NCBI GenBank assembly: GCA_022447625.1
Contig: JAKVAX010000008.1
Span: 62,001-126,000, forward strand
Reading direction: 5' to 3'
Source: Flavobacteriales bacterium
Lineage (GTDB): Bacteria > Bacteroidota > Bacteroidia > Flavobacteriales_D > Sanyastnellaceae
Length of the DNA stretch: 64,000 nucleotides
The notes beneath the pieces were generated by a model. It saw only the letters and a list, made by a program, of their open reading frames with translations. It was not told the origin of the DNA and did not search any database. Positions 8,600 to 17,343 of this stretch are shown here, one piece after another (position 1 is the stretch's first letter; every line of letters starts with the position of its first letter). The position numbers were made by a program, and so were the translations under genes.

Positions 8600-9750
8600 C
8601 CTAGAGCTTGTTCAATATCTTTAATAAGGTCGTCGGCATCTTCGATACCTACACTTAGTCTGATCAGTGAGTCAACAACCCCTGACTTCTCGCGTTCTTC
8701 TTTTGGAATAGAAGCATGAGTCATGGTTGCAGGGTGACCACAAAGTGATTCAACTCCTCCGAGTGACTCAGCAAGGGTGAAGAGTTTGAAGCGAGCTACA
8801 GTCGCTTTCGCAGTCTCCAGGTCGTCTTGCTTCAATGTGAATGACATCATTCCACCGAAGTCATGCATCTGACGTGCTGCTACATCGTGATTTGGGTGAT
8901 CTTCCAATCCTGGGTAGTAGACTTTGTCAACTTTAGGATGCGAATTCAGGTATGCTGCAATTTTCTTTCCGTTGGCTGTGTGTTGCTTCATACGAATGTG
9001 GAGGGTCTTGATTCCACGAAGAACGAGGAAGCAGTCCATTGGTCCGCTCACGGCACCACAGCTATTCTGCAAGGTGTAGAGTTTCTCTGCGAGTGCATCA
9101 TCTTTGACTACAAGCGCACCCATCACTACGTCTGAGTGACCACCGATGTACTTGGTTACTGAGTGCATCACGATATCAGCTCCGTGATCCATTGGATTTT
9201 GAAGCGCTGGTGAGGCGAAGGTGTTGTCGACTCCCAATAGGACGTTGCGAGAAGCGCAGCGTTCCGCGATAGCGGCAATATCAACCACCTGAAGAACAGG
9301 GTTTGTTGGAGTTTCAACCCATACCAAACGCGTATTCTCAGTCATGTACTGCTCTACGTTGTTGGCATCGCGAAGATCAACGAAGGTGAATTTGATTCCG
9401 TACTTCTCAAACACCGTGCGGAAGATTCGGTAAGTACCACCGTAGAGGTCATTCACCGAAATCACTTCATCACCGGGGTTCAAGAGTTTGATGACGGCGT
9501 CAATGGCTGCCAAGCCACTTGAGAAAGACAAACCGTGCTTGCCATTTTCAAGTGCCGCAAGGCTTTTTTGCAATGCATCACGCGTTGGGTTGTGCGTACG
9601 TGAGTATTCGTATCCTTTGTGGTTACCGATTCCTTCTTGAACGTAAGTTGACGTTTGAAAGATTGGTGTCATGATCGCACCTGTGCTTGGATCCGGCTCC
9701 ACCCCAGCATGAACCGCCTTCGTGCCGAATTTCATATCCTTAGTCTCCAT
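8596..9750 (-). CDS. Cystathionine gamma-synthase/lyase family PLP enzyme
   Basis: About 384 residues of the Cys/Met metabolism PLP family. The motifs are YEYSRTHNPTRDALQ, FSSGLAAIDAV, ETPTNPVLQVVDI and the PLP lysine in HSVTKYIGGHSD. LGGVESLCGHPATMTH is typical of cystathionine gamma-synthase and gamma-lyase, which cannot be separated by eye. Start placed at ATG 9750 (METKDMKFGTKAVHAG), because the longer form adds an unconserved dozen residues and the minus-strand TACATTGC lies upstream as a -7 element. Four-base overlap with kmo. Confidence 0.9.
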   Translation of the reverse strand: METKDMKFGTKAVHAGVEPDPSTGAIMTPIFQTSTYVQEGIGNHKGYEYSRTHNPTRDALQKSLAALENGKHGLSFSSGLAAIDAVIKLLNPGDEVISVNDLYGGTYRIFRTVFEKYGIKFTFVDLRDANNVEQYMTENTRLVWVETPTNPVLQVVDIAAIAERCASRNVLLGVDNTFASPALQNPMDHGADIVMHSVTKYIGGHSDVVMGALVVKDDALAEKLYTLQNSCGAVSGPMDCFLVLRGIKTLHIRMKQHTANGKKIAAYLNSHPKVDKVYYPGLEDHPNHDVAARQMHDFGGMMSFTLKQDDLETAKATVARFKLFTLAESLGGVESLCGHPATMTHASIPKEEREKSGVVDSLIRLSVGIEDADDLIKDIEQALG

Positions 9751-9788
9751 CTGTTGCTTCTGTAAATTGGTCGTGCAATGTATCAAAT

Positions 9789-11009
9789 CTATCCCGCCTG
9801 CTCAACCTTTCGTTTGGCTGTTCTACGAAGCCATCCCGGCAAGATCGCAGCACCAACAAAGATATAAGGGAAGTAGGTCAATAATCGCCAGATGACGGCC
9901 ACAAGTACCAACAATACAGGTGCAAGTGCCGCATTCTCCCATGGAAGGTAGTTGAAGAACGCTGGAAGCAGCAGTTCAGCAATACCACTTGAACCTGGGG
10001 TAAAGGAGATCAAGAGGATCACCCACATCACCAGCTGTCGACCATAAACTTCGAAATGATCGAACCCAGCAGTAAAGGCAAGGAAGATAAAATTCAAGGT
10101 GAGGAAACGGGCGGTCCAGCTTACGGCTGTAGAAGCCATGGCTTTGGCCCAAAATCCAATGCTGTTTCCTTTGAACTCTTCACTACTGATGATAATTTCG
10201 TCACCCAACTTTACCATATGGTGTTGCCAGCGACGAAGGAAGCCAAAAGAGAATAGCTTGACTAAGAATAGTTTCGTTTGGTGCGGGAAGAAAAAGACTC
10301 CCAGGAGTATGGTCGTCGTGAGCAAGACAATGAATCCATAGCCCGCGTAGAACAGCGTGCGAAGTAGCTCAGGTGTCACAAGATCGAAGAGCCCTTCGGA
10401 AGGGAATAGGCGATCTCCTCCAATAATTACAAAGAGCAACGGTACCATGACGATGTAGAAGATTTCATCCATCATCGCCGTGATGAAAATAGTAGCGGTT
10501 GATTTTCCGAGGTTGATGCCTTCTCGGTTCACGACGAAGATGGCAACGCCAGATCCTCCCACGACACTCGGCGTAAGCGCACTAGCAAACTCCCAGAGCA
10601 TGATGACATCAAAGCTTTGACGCCATGTCAAAAACTTATTGGTCAACAATCGAATGCGATAGATGTAACCGGCATCGCGGAACACGACCATTAATAACGC
10701 CAGAGCAATTGCGATCCATGCATTTTCTTTCCACGAATAGTTAGAGAGTAGTTCCCCAGCGTAGGATTCGATGTAGCCGCCGCCTTCTTGCAACACGAAC
10801 TCCTCAGGGTCAGAGGTGTCAGGAGCTCCGTTTTCATTGGCATCAACCCAGGCGTGCGTTCCCACTTGACCATCGGTTACAGGAATGTAAGTAGGCTTGG
10901 TTAAGTTCCACCACAACAATCCTCCAGCAGCAATCAAGCCGATCAACACCGGGATCATGATCCGACGCCAAGAGAGGCGTTTTTTTATGTCTTCTTCATT
11001 CTCTGCCAA
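9789..11009 (-). CDS. Flippase-like membrane protein (LPG synthase TM / UPF0104 family)
   Basis: A 406-residue integral membrane protein of the lysylphosphatidylglycerol-synthase transmembrane family, without the aminoacyl-transfer domain. One N-terminal TM (about 18-36) is followed by a soluble stretch with the calcium-loop-like DANENGAPD at residues 56-64, then roughly seven TMs. It contains the family signatures ALTPSVVGGSGVAIF and SFTPGSSGIAELLLP. Family members are proposed to move or modify lipids; the substrate is unknown. A second family member lies at 20549-21856, also with an insert between TM1 and TM2. Start 29 bases before a repeat-containing spacer. Confidence 0.85.
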   Translation of the reverse strand: MAENEEDIKKRLSWRRIMIPVLIGLIAAGGLLWWNLTKPTYIPVTDGQVGTHAWVDANENGAPDTSDPEEFVLQEGGGYIESYAGELLSNYSWKENAWIAIALALLMVVFRDAGYIYRIRLLTNKFLTWRQSFDVIMLWEFASALTPSVVGGSGVAIFVVNREGINLGKSTATIFITAMMDEIFYIVMVPLLFVIIGGDRLFPSEGLFDLVTPELLRTLFYAGYGFIVLLTTTILLGVFFFPHQTKLFLVKLFSFGFLRRWQHHMVKLGDEIIISSEEFKGNSIGFWAKAMASTAVSWTARFLTLNFIFLAFTAGFDHFEVYGRQLVMWVILLISFTPGSSGIAELLLPAFFNYLPWENAALAPVLLVLVAVIWRLLTYFPYIFVGAAILPGWLRRTAKRKVEQAG

Positions 11010-11037
11010 CGCGGCTCAAGTTAGTAAAAGGGCTAAC

Positions 11038-11113
11038 GGCGAAAAGGCGAAAAGGCGAAATGTTTTGGGTTAATTATTGTTGTACCAACAACCATAGCCC
11101 TTCAGCCCTTTAG
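11038..11113. repeat. Intergenic repeat element, copy A
   Basis: Contains three GGCGAAA-type units, then TGTTTTGGGTTAATTATTG, TGTACCAACAAC and a CCCTTCAGCCCTTTAG tract. It aligns over about 80 bases with the spacer at 14752-14841. Both copies abut the 3' end of a minus-strand gene. Confidence 0.6.
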
Positions 11114-12142
11114 TTATTCCTCTGCCCAAACCCTCGTGCCTTCTGTACAATTGGTGCAAATATCGATTTGGTCACGAGACCGGAGAATAGATTGACGAAA
11201 ATCATGGTAAGCCGGGCCATTCCAGATGGAGTGGAAACCATCTTCGGCGGTGTCGCCGAGTTGATGGGTGGCGTCTTTATCGAAGCAACAAGGGACCACT
11301 TTTCCATCCCAGGTGATAACACAGCCTTGCCACATGCGCCAGCACTGATTGAGCAGCTTGTTTTTGATCGTCCAGGTACCATCTTTTTGTTGACGATAGC
11401 GGGAGTATTTGGTATCGTCAGGGATGAGTGGATTGCCGTTTTCGTAATCGTAAACTTGGGCTGTTTTGAGTCGAACTTCATCCACGCCGAGTTCAGCGGC
11501 TAGATTGTGCACGTCGTCGATCTGATGCTCATTGGGTTTGACCACTAAGAACTGGAAAATGACGTGCGGAGTTGATGAACCCATTTCTTCGCGGGCCTTC
11601 AAGATGTTACGTGTTCCCTTTAGAACCTTTTCGAGTGATCCTCGAACACGGTATTGCTCGTAGGTTTCTTGCGTGGTGCCGTCAATAGATACAATCAATC
11701 GTGACAGTCCGCTTTCCACTGTTTGCCTAGCTTTTTCCTCCGTAAGGAAATGAGCATTGGTGGAAGTTGTTGTATAGATGCCGCGGTCACTGGCGGTCTT
11801 TACCAAGTCTGTGAATTGAGGGTGTAGGTATGGTTCGCCCTGAAAGTAGAATATGATATTGCCAAGCGTCTTCGAAGTATCAGAAAGAAGGTTGTCAAGA
11901 GTTTCCTTGCTCAACCTTCCAGTGGCTCTCGTGAACTGACGCAGTCCTGACGGGCACTCAGGACATCCCAAGTTGCAAGTGGTCGTAGGTTCAATCGATA
12001 GCGAAAACGGGCCACCCCAGTGTAGGGGCCTACGGGTGAGTCTTGAAAGATGGTAACTCAGCCAAAGTCCAAAGAAGTTTGCCACCTTCCGAATTGAAAG
12101 GGCTTTCCACTGTTCTCGTCGGTCTTGCCAAATGCGTTGCAC
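11114..12142 (-). CDS. Radical SAM / SPASM-domain protein
   Basis: A 342-residue protein with the [4Fe-4S] motif CNLGCPEC after SIEPTTT, the SAM-domain strands SLEKVLK and RLIVSIDGTT, and a C-terminal SPASM-like Cys set (QCWRMWQGC, VVPCCFD, DICTNC) for an auxiliary cluster. Such proteins often mature peptides or modify polysaccharide-linked substrates; the substrate is not indicated here. Start is GTG at 12142: no upstream ATG exists, and TAACTTTG lies only four bases before it, implying a leaderless message. Upstream of the flippase-like gene but separated from it by a repeat. Confidence 0.88.
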   Translation of the reverse strand: MQRIWQDRREQWKALSIRKVANFFGLWLSYHLSRLTRRPLHWGGPFSLSIEPTTTCNLGCPECPSGLRQFTRATGRLSKETLDNLLSDTSKTLGNIIFYFQGEPYLHPQFTDLVKTASDRGIYTTTSTNAHFLTEEKARQTVESGLSRLIVSIDGTTQETYEQYRVRGSLEKVLKGTRNILKAREEMGSSTPHVIFQFLVVKPNEHQIDDVHNLAAELGVDEVRLKTAQVYDYENGNPLIPDDTKYSRYRQQKDGTWTIKNKLLNQCWRMWQGCVITWDGKVVPCCFDKDATHQLGDTAEDGFHSIWNGPAYHDFRQSILRSRDQIDICTNCTEGTRVWAEE

Positions 12143-12146
12143 GAAA

Positions 12147-12154
12147 CAAAGTTA
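12147..12154 (-). promoter_or_regulatory. -7 element directly before the radical SAM GTG start
   Basis: The minus-strand TAACTTTG is followed by four bases and then GTG at 12142. The spacing to the start codon is the same as at three TATCTTTGC genes, which supports both the GTG start and leaderless transcription. Confidence 0.55.
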
Positions 12155-12205
12155 GGGCATCGGAGCTTGACAAAGTGTAACAAACTGTAGTTGCCATTCG
12201 TCATT

Positions 12206-12218
12206 TTCCGCGCTAGCG
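12206..12218 (+). repeat. Dispersed 13-mer TTCCGCGCTAGCG, copy 2
   Basis: Exact copy in the divergent spacer between the radical SAM gene and the DUF5686 gene, hence not coding. Confidence 0.8.
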
Positions 12219-12273
12219 ATACTAAAACTCGTAGTTTCTTGTTGCAATACTAGACCAAATACAACGTGCGCTC

Positions 12274-14700
12274 ATGATGCTTTGTCGTCGTACCTTCCTT
12301 TTTGTCGTTTTTTTGCTATCTCTCACGGGCCTTCAAGCCCAGGTGTCTGGACGTGTCATTGATGCACAAACGAAGGTGCCGATGGCCTTTGTGACGGTGG
12401 TAGTAGAAGGACAACAAGCAGGTTCTTATACCGACATTGATGGGAAGTTCGATATTCCTCAAGTAGCACAGGGTGCAACCTTGGTTTTCAGTTTCGTTGG
12501 TTACAAAAGTACACGGGTTGAGTTCAAATCAATGCAATCACAGCTATTGGTTGAATTGCGTCCTGAGCGTGTAGAGTTAGCAGAAGCCGTGGTTATTCCA
12601 GGAGAGAATCCGGCAGAAGCATTGATGCGGAAGGCCATCAAGAACAAAAAGGTCAACAATCCAGAAGAGTCGAGGAGTTTCGTCTATGACGCCTACAATA
12701 AGCTCGTTTTTACTGCGCTCCCTGACAGTGTTTACATTGACAATCCTCAAAAAGTAGCAGAGCTAGATACTTCAGATCAAGAGGCCTTGAAGTTCTTTGA
12801 TGAACAGCATCTCTTCCTAATGGAGTCGATTAGTGAGCGTAGATTTCTGAGCAAGGGAAAGGATACGGAGATCGTGAAGGCCAGCAAAGTGTCAGGACTT
12901 CAAGCTCCAGATTTTGCGTTGTTGAGCACACAGTTGCAATCGTTCTCTATCTATCGTGATGAGTTCAGTTTGATGGATCTGCGCTATTTATCTCCTTTCC
13001 ATTCCAGTGCGATTAGTAAGTACCTCTTCATCATCGAAGACACGACTTATCATGATCAGGATACCGTGTTCGTCTTGTCGTTCAGACCACGAACAGGGAA
13101 AAAGATCAATGGGTTGAAAGGTGTACTTCACCTCAACAGCAATGGATACGCTGCGCAAAGTGTGATTGCAGAACCCGCGACAGCAACAGAAACCTTTGGA
13201 ATTCGCATTCGCCAACGGTATGAGTTTATCGATGGGCAGCAGTGGTTTCCTGTACAATTGAACACTGATCTCACCTTCAATAACATCGAAGTGGGTTTCA
13301 TGGAGGTTGTTGGCATCGGTAGATCTTATCACTCCAATATTCTATTGGATCCAGAGTTGAAAAGACGAGACGTTGGTGAGATTGCCTACCGAATGGAAGC
13401 GGCGACGGTGCGTCAACCAGAAGAATTTTGGAATCAGTACCGAAATGACTCCCTTGATTCCCGAGAGCTTCAGACCTACGAATGGATGGACAGCCTCTCG
13501 AATGAATTCAAGTTCGATCAGAAGTACCGTTGGTTCCAGGCCTTTATGTCTGGGAAGCTGAAGATGGGCAAGGTCGATTTCGATTTGAGCCGACTAATGC
13601 GTTTCAACGATTACGAAGGTTTCAGACTAGGAGGTGGATTGGCGACCAACGATGATTTCATTCGAGACCTTTACTTGGGTGGTTTCGTGGGTTATGGTTT
13701 CAAAGACCGAGAACTTAAAGGAGGGGGAGATATCACTTGGAAGATTCGCCGAATGTCGAACACTTCTCTTTCTGTAGCCTATTACTCAGAAGTTTTTGAA
13801 CGCGGCGGAAGTCAATTCCCGGGAGATAACTCGTGGTTATCGGACGCGGGTTACTATCAACTCTTCATCAATCAAATGGATCGCTTAGAGGTGGCGGAAG
13901 CCGCTATCACTTCAAACTTACCGGGCTATCTTAAGGTGACCGCCAAAGTGCGCACGGGTAACCTGATTAATAATTTGAATCAGCAACTGATTTCCACTCC
14001 GAACGATGAGGTTACCTTATTCCATGATCGTGCACCCATCAATGAAGCGGAGTTGAATATCCGATGGAGCTTCCGTGAGAAACAGATTCAGACGGTGAAT
14101 CGTCGTGTTTCGCTAGCGCGGAAATGGCCACTCGTCGGCGCTCAACTAATTGCTGGTGAATACGAAGCCGGGGATGAAACGAGTGATTACTTGCGCCTTC
14201 AGGTCTCACTAGACCACACCTTCCGTATGCCGATTTTAGGTGATCTGTCTTTCTTCGCTCACGCCGGAAGAATCTATGGAGACGCCCCAGCCTTGCGTCA
14301 ATTCTCCATCCGCGGATCACAAAATGACTTCTCGGTAGCTACTCCTCGCGCCTTCGAAACCATTGCCCCTGGGAGCGTTTTCATGGATGAATACGCGGCC
14401 CTTCACATCCGACATAGCTTCCGAGATTTGTTATTCAGCAGACCAAAGTGGAAGCCGCATTTCGTCCTAGTACACAGCATGGCTATCGGAAACAGCGGAG
14501 ATCGCGATCACCTAACACCCCTTGCCGCAGGTGAAATCTCTCAAGGCTATTTTGAATCAGGCATAGAACTCAAACACCTCCTCGTTTCAGGGTTCTCATC
14601 CTTCGGTATCGGTGCCTTTTACCGCCATGGGTCATACAATGAAGGAGAGTTTCTAGACAATGTGACCTTTAAGTTGAGTCTTGGGTTTGTGTCTTCTTAA
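12274..14700 (+). CDS. CarboxypepD_reg-like / DUF5686 outer-membrane protein (paralogue 1)
   Basis: An 808-residue protein. Signal peptide (about residues 1-23, ending LQAQ), then a carboxypeptidase-regulatory-like beta-sandwich (VSGRVIDAQTKVPMAFVTVVV ... GKFDIPQV ... FSFVGYKS). The long DUF5686 region includes PGENPAEALMRKAIKNKK, where family members read NPAHxIIR. The C-terminal half is strand-rich with a terminal aromatic residue (FKLSLGFVSS), as in outer-membrane barrels. Function of the family is unknown; surface or envelope assembly is inferred. A second member lies at 33086-35560 beside lptB. A 13-mer copy lies upstream and another within the gene. Confidence 0.85.
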   Translation: MMLCRRTFLFVVFLLSLTGLQAQVSGRVIDAQTKVPMAFVTVVVEGQQAGSYTDIDGKFDIPQVAQGATLVFSFVGYKSTRVEFKSMQSQLLVELRPERVELAEAVVIPGENPAEALMRKAIKNKKVNNPEESRSFVYDAYNKLVFTALPDSVYIDNPQKVAELDTSDQEALKFFDEQHLFLMESISERRFLSKGKDTEIVKASKVSGLQAPDFALLSTQLQSFSIYRDEFSLMDLRYLSPFHSSAISKYLFIIEDTTYHDQDTVFVLSFRPRTGKKINGLKGVLHLNSNGYAAQSVIAEPATATETFGIRIRQRYEFIDGQQWFPVQLNTDLTFNNIEVGFMEVVGIGRSYHSNILLDPELKRRDVGEIAYRMEAATVRQPEEFWNQYRNDSLDSRELQTYEWMDSLSNEFKFDQKYRWFQAFMSGKLKMGKVDFDLSRLMRFNDYEGFRLGGGLATNDDFIRDLYLGGFVGYGFKDRELKGGGDITWKIRRMSNTSLSVAYYSEVFERGGSQFPGDNSWLSDAGYYQLFINQMDRLEVAEAAITSNLPGYLKVTAKVRTGNLINNLNQQLISTPNDEVTLFHDRAPINEAELNIRWSFREKQIQTVNRRVSLARKWPLVGAQLIAGEYEAGDETSDYLRLQVSLDHTFRMPILGDLSFFAHAGRIYGDAPALRQFSIRGSQNDFSVATPRAFETIAPGSVFMDEYAALHIRHSFRDLLFSRPKWKPHFVLVHSMAIGNSGDRDHLTPLAAGEISQGYFESGIELKHLLVSGFSSFGIGAFYRHGSYNEGEFLDNVTFKLSLGFVSS
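14111..14123 (-). repeat. Dispersed 13-mer, copy 3 (reverse orientation)
   Basis: CGCTAGCGCGGAA on the plus strand inside the DUF5686 gene. It is read as Ser-Leu-Ala-Arg-Lys, a frame different from other copies. Confidence 0.8.
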
Positions 14701-14720
14701 GTGAAGGGAGAATATGCTCC

Positions 14721-14741
14721 GGCGTCTGGCTTCTGGCGTCC
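14721..14741. repeat. GGCGTCC-type short repeat, second copy
   Basis: GGCGTCTGGCTTCTGGCGTCC just after the DUF5686 stop. It corresponds to the repeat at 5812-5836. Confidence 0.5.
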
Positions 14742-14751
14742 GAATCTTCTA

Positions 14752-14841
14752 GGGCGAAATGGCGAACAGGCAAAATGTTTAGGGTTTAATACTATGGTAC
14801 CACCAACTTAAGCATTAACACTAAAGCCTATAGCCTAGCGC
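14752..14841. repeat. Intergenic repeat element, copy B
   Basis: GGCGAAA / GGCGAAC units, then ATGTTTAGGGTTTAAT, GGTACCACCAAC and a CTAAAGCCTATAGCCTAGCG tract. It parallels copy A (11038-11113) in order and spacing. Confidence 0.6.
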
Positions 14842-15420
14842 CTAGTAAGACTCCGCCTTCCACAACCGATACGCCGCCTCCAACTCCTCGTAATACTCCT
14901 CCCCGTATTTGCGGATGATTGACGACTTACAGAATCGGAATACGGGCATTTGGAGTTTGGCTCCACAGTCGCACGCAGGTTTACAGATGTGCCATTTGTG
15001 GTAGTTGACGGCGTCGAAGTCTTTGAGGGCTTTGATGCGGATGGGGTAGAGGTGGCAGCTGATTGGTTTGTGCCAGTCGATCTTCTTGTCAAGATATGCC
15101 GCTTCAATACCGCATTTTGCTGTACCATCTGCATCGAAGATGGTGTAAGCACATTCAGCGTCATTAACGAGAGGGGTGGTGTAATCACCATCTTGATCCA
15201 CCACGAAGAAACCATTTTCTTCAATGCTTTTGATCCCTTCTTCTGTCATGTATGGCTTCACGTGAGGGTATACTTGCTCAAGTAAATCCAGTTCACTTTC
15301 CTCTAGCGGCGCACCGCTGCTTCCCTCTACACAACAGGCACCCTTGCATGCAGCAAGGTCACACATGAACTGCTCATCAAACAGCTCCGTCGAAATAATA
15401 GTCCTCCCGATCTGGATCAT
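14842..15420 (-). CDS. DUF3109 family cysteine-rich protein
   Basis: A 192-residue cytoplasmic protein of the DUF3109 family. Conserved cysteines occur as CDLAACKGACC, ECAYTIFD, CGIEAAY, SCHLYPIR, HICKPACDC and RFCKSS, a pattern like zinc or Fe-S binding YkgJ-type proteins. The biochemical role is unknown. The start codon at 15420 follows TATCTTTGC by three bases, predicting a leaderless transcript. The 3' end abuts an intergenic repeat and converges with the DUF5686 gene. Confidence 0.88.
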   Translation of the reverse strand: MIQIGRTIISTELFDEQFMCDLAACKGACCVEGSSGAPLEESELDLLEQVYPHVKPYMTEEGIKSIEENGFFVVDQDGDYTTPLVNDAECAYTIFDADGTAKCGIEAAYLDKKIDWHKPISCHLYPIRIKALKDFDAVNYHKWHICKPACDCGAKLQMPVFRFCKSSIIRKYGEEYYEELEAAYRLWKAESY

Positions 15421-15423
15421 GGG

Positions 15424-15432
15424 GCAAAGATA
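15424..15432 (-). promoter_or_regulatory. -7 element TATCTTTGC three bases before the DUF3109 ATG
   Basis: The minus strand reads TATCTTTGC-CCC-ATG. The same element and spacing occur at panD and at 55709. Confidence 0.6.
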
Positions 15433-15435
15433 GTG

Positions 15436-15486
15436 CGTTAGGCGTTAGAAGGCGGTCAGTAAACACTAAAGCCTAAAGCCTAGTCA
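15436..15486. repeat. GGCGTTAG / GCCTAAA short repeats
   Basis: GCGTTAGGCGTTAG followed by CACTAAAGCCTAAAGCCTAG. It resembles the end of repeat copy B at 14819-14841 and lies in the spacer before the T9SS operon. Confidence 0.5.
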
Positions 15487-15577
15487 CACTAATCAAACAA
15501 TCCTTGTTGATACAATCCTAAAGCTCAACACTTAGGTGGCTAGGGTCTTGGTAATTTCAACCTCAAGACGTTAAGTC

Positions 15578-16615
15578 ATGAAGAACCTGATCCTATTAAC
15601 GCTGTTGCTTTTGAATTTGGCTGTTTTCGGCCAAGCTCCAGCAGCGATAAACTATCAAGCGGTGGCGCGCACTACCGACGGTGCACCGCTTATTGAAGAA
15701 GAACTACTTGTCCGTATTGGAATTGAAGCGACCTCTATTGGAGGGAACTTGATGTGGGAAGAAGAACATGTGGTGACGACCGACGGATTCGGTCTCTTCA
15801 CCTTGAATATTGGAGAAGGAGCTTCGACCGGAAACGGACTATCACCCACTTTTGCTCTCATCAACTGGGGAGCAACGATTTACTTCCTCAAGGTTGAAGT
15901 AGATGGTGGAAATGGATATGAAACCCTCGGCACCTCCCAATTGGTGAGTGTTCCGTACGCTCTTTATGCCGAGGAAGCGGGCAACGTAGAAGATGCCCTG
16001 ATCACTGACTTCTCCTTTGAGAATGATTCCCTTCTGATTACTGAAGGTGGAGAAGACTGGTGGTTGGATATTGGCCCTATCCTCGATGAGGCGCTGGCTG
16101 GTGAAAGCATCAACCTTGTCCAGCTGGTGGAAACCGATTTGAATATTGTGGAAGGCGATGACGCCTTCGTTGTTGATATGAGCTCCCTTCAAGACGATGA
16201 AGACTGGTCGCAAAGCGAAACAGCGGTGTACCAAAATGATCGTCCGGTAGGAATTGGGACGGCGACGCCGAGTTCTGATTTTGAAGTGCAGGGTTCTATT
16301 GGGATGGCCGTTGTTCAGTTTCAAGGTCCGGTGAATGCGACCCTTGACGACACGCACAATATTATTCTTGCTAACGTAACCAATGGTGACCTCACCTTCA
16401 CCCTTCCAGATGCATCTACTTGCACCGGAAGGATTTATACTTTCAAACGTTTTGGGAATCCACCCCTGAGTTCCATTGTAACCATCGTTCCGGTTAACGG
16501 AGCTGAGATCGACACTGAAACAGAGTGGTTGATGGATGGGTTTGACGGACAAGTTGTCAAACTCATTTCTGACGGTAGCAACTGGTGGGTACTCAGTAAT
16601 GAAACGATCAATTAA
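15578..16615 (+). CDS. Secreted adhesin-like protein (NYQAVAR family), first gene of T9SS operon
   Basis: A 345-residue protein with signal peptide MKNLILLTLLLLNLAVFGQ. The mature N-terminus AINYQAVARTTDGAPL and the later FLKVEVDGGNGYETLGTSQLVSVPYALYA are the hallmark of a large Bacteroidota family of secreted proteins that resemble phage tail-fibre or adhesin N-domains. The C-terminal domain is beta-rich (ATLDDTHNIILANVTNGD), as in trimeric fibre tips. The stop codon overlaps the next ATG by one base, so it belongs with the cargo, PorP/SprF and OmpA genes. Role as a surface fibre is inference. Confidence 0.8.
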   Translation: MKNLILLTLLLLNLAVFGQAPAAINYQAVARTTDGAPLIEEELLVRIGIEATSIGGNLMWEEEHVVTTDGFGLFTLNIGEGASTGNGLSPTFALINWGATIYFLKVEVDGGNGYETLGTSQLVSVPYALYAEEAGNVEDALITDFSFENDSLLITEGGEDWWLDIGPILDEALAGESINLVQLVETDLNIVEGDDAFVVDMSSLQDDEDWSQSETAVYQNDRPVGIGTATPSSDFEVQGSIGMAVVQFQGPVNATLDDTHNIILANVTNGDLTFTLPDASTCTGRIYTFKRFGNPPLSSIVTIVPVNGAEIDTETEWLMDGFDGQVVKLISDGSNWWVLSNETIN

Positions 16616-17343
16616 TGCGCCTCCTCCTGACCCTATTTTCGTTATTCCTCGTTTCCACAGGAGGGGCGCAGATCGTGTTGGGCCGACAAGTCATCGGCTC
16701 AGCTGCGGTGAATGGAAGTACCTCGACCATTTCTGTGAACTCCAATACTGGCGAGGCCCGCGTGGGGTCTCCTTCCGGATCTACGGTGTCGTTGACAGAG
16801 GGTTTTGAACAACCATCTGATCTCACGCCGCTATTGGTGGAGTACGAGATTTCATACGCTGAATGCTGGAATGGCAGCAATGCATTCTTGATCTTCACTA
16901 CCCTTAGCGGATGTGGAGGAAATTATGACATCTCAATTACCCAAAACGGTGTCGAGCAAAGTCAAGGCTCCTTGGGAGTTGGATTATATACCTTGAGTAT
17001 TACCGCAGGTGGTGGGTGCACCTTCGAAGAAGAATTTGAAATCGCCTTGCCTGGGTTGGGCCCATGTTATTTAGTCGCACCCAATACCATCACTCCCAAC
17101 GGAGACGGTGTGAATGACGACTGGAATATCTTTTGGCTGGCCTATGAAGAATACGCAACGAATACGGTAACAATTGTCAATCGTTGGGGAGTTGAAGTCT
17201 GGAATGGAAGTAACTACGACAACACCAATGTGGTGTTCAATGGAACGAATTTCGATGGAGAAGAGCTTCCTGAAGGCGTCTATTATTACAACCTTGATTA
17301 CGGGTCAGGAAATATAAACGGTCACATCAATCTACTGCGATGA
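16615..17343 (+). CDS. T9SS type B cargo with gliding-associated C-terminal domain
   Basis: A 242-residue protein with signal peptide MRLLLTLFSLFLVSTGGAQ, a central region with two Cys (SYAECWNG, LSGCGGNYD), and a C-terminal type B sorting domain: APNTITPNGDGVNDDWNIFW, IVNRWGVEVWNG, NFDGEELPEGVYYYNLDY. Such domains direct export through the T9SS and attachment to the surface by a dedicated PorP/SprF protein. That partner is the next gene, with which it overlaps by four bases (ATGA). Confidence 0.92.
   Translation: MRLLLTLFSLFLVSTGGAQIVLGRQVIGSAAVNGSTSTISVNSNTGEARVGSPSGSTVSLTEGFEQPSDLTPLLVEYEISYAECWNGSNAFLIFTTLSGCGGNYDISITQNGVEQSQGSLGVGLYTLSITAGGGCTFEEEFEIALPGLGPCYLVAPNTITPNGDGVNDDWNIFWLAYEEYATNTVTIVNRWGVEVWNGSNYDNTNVVFNGTNFDGEELPEGVYYYNLDYGSGNINGHINLLR

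Noticed and set aside
15842-16552. 236-residue minus-strand open frame opposite the adhesin-like gene
   Set aside because: It is antisense to a protein with clear family motifs and a signal peptide. No promoter or domain was seen.
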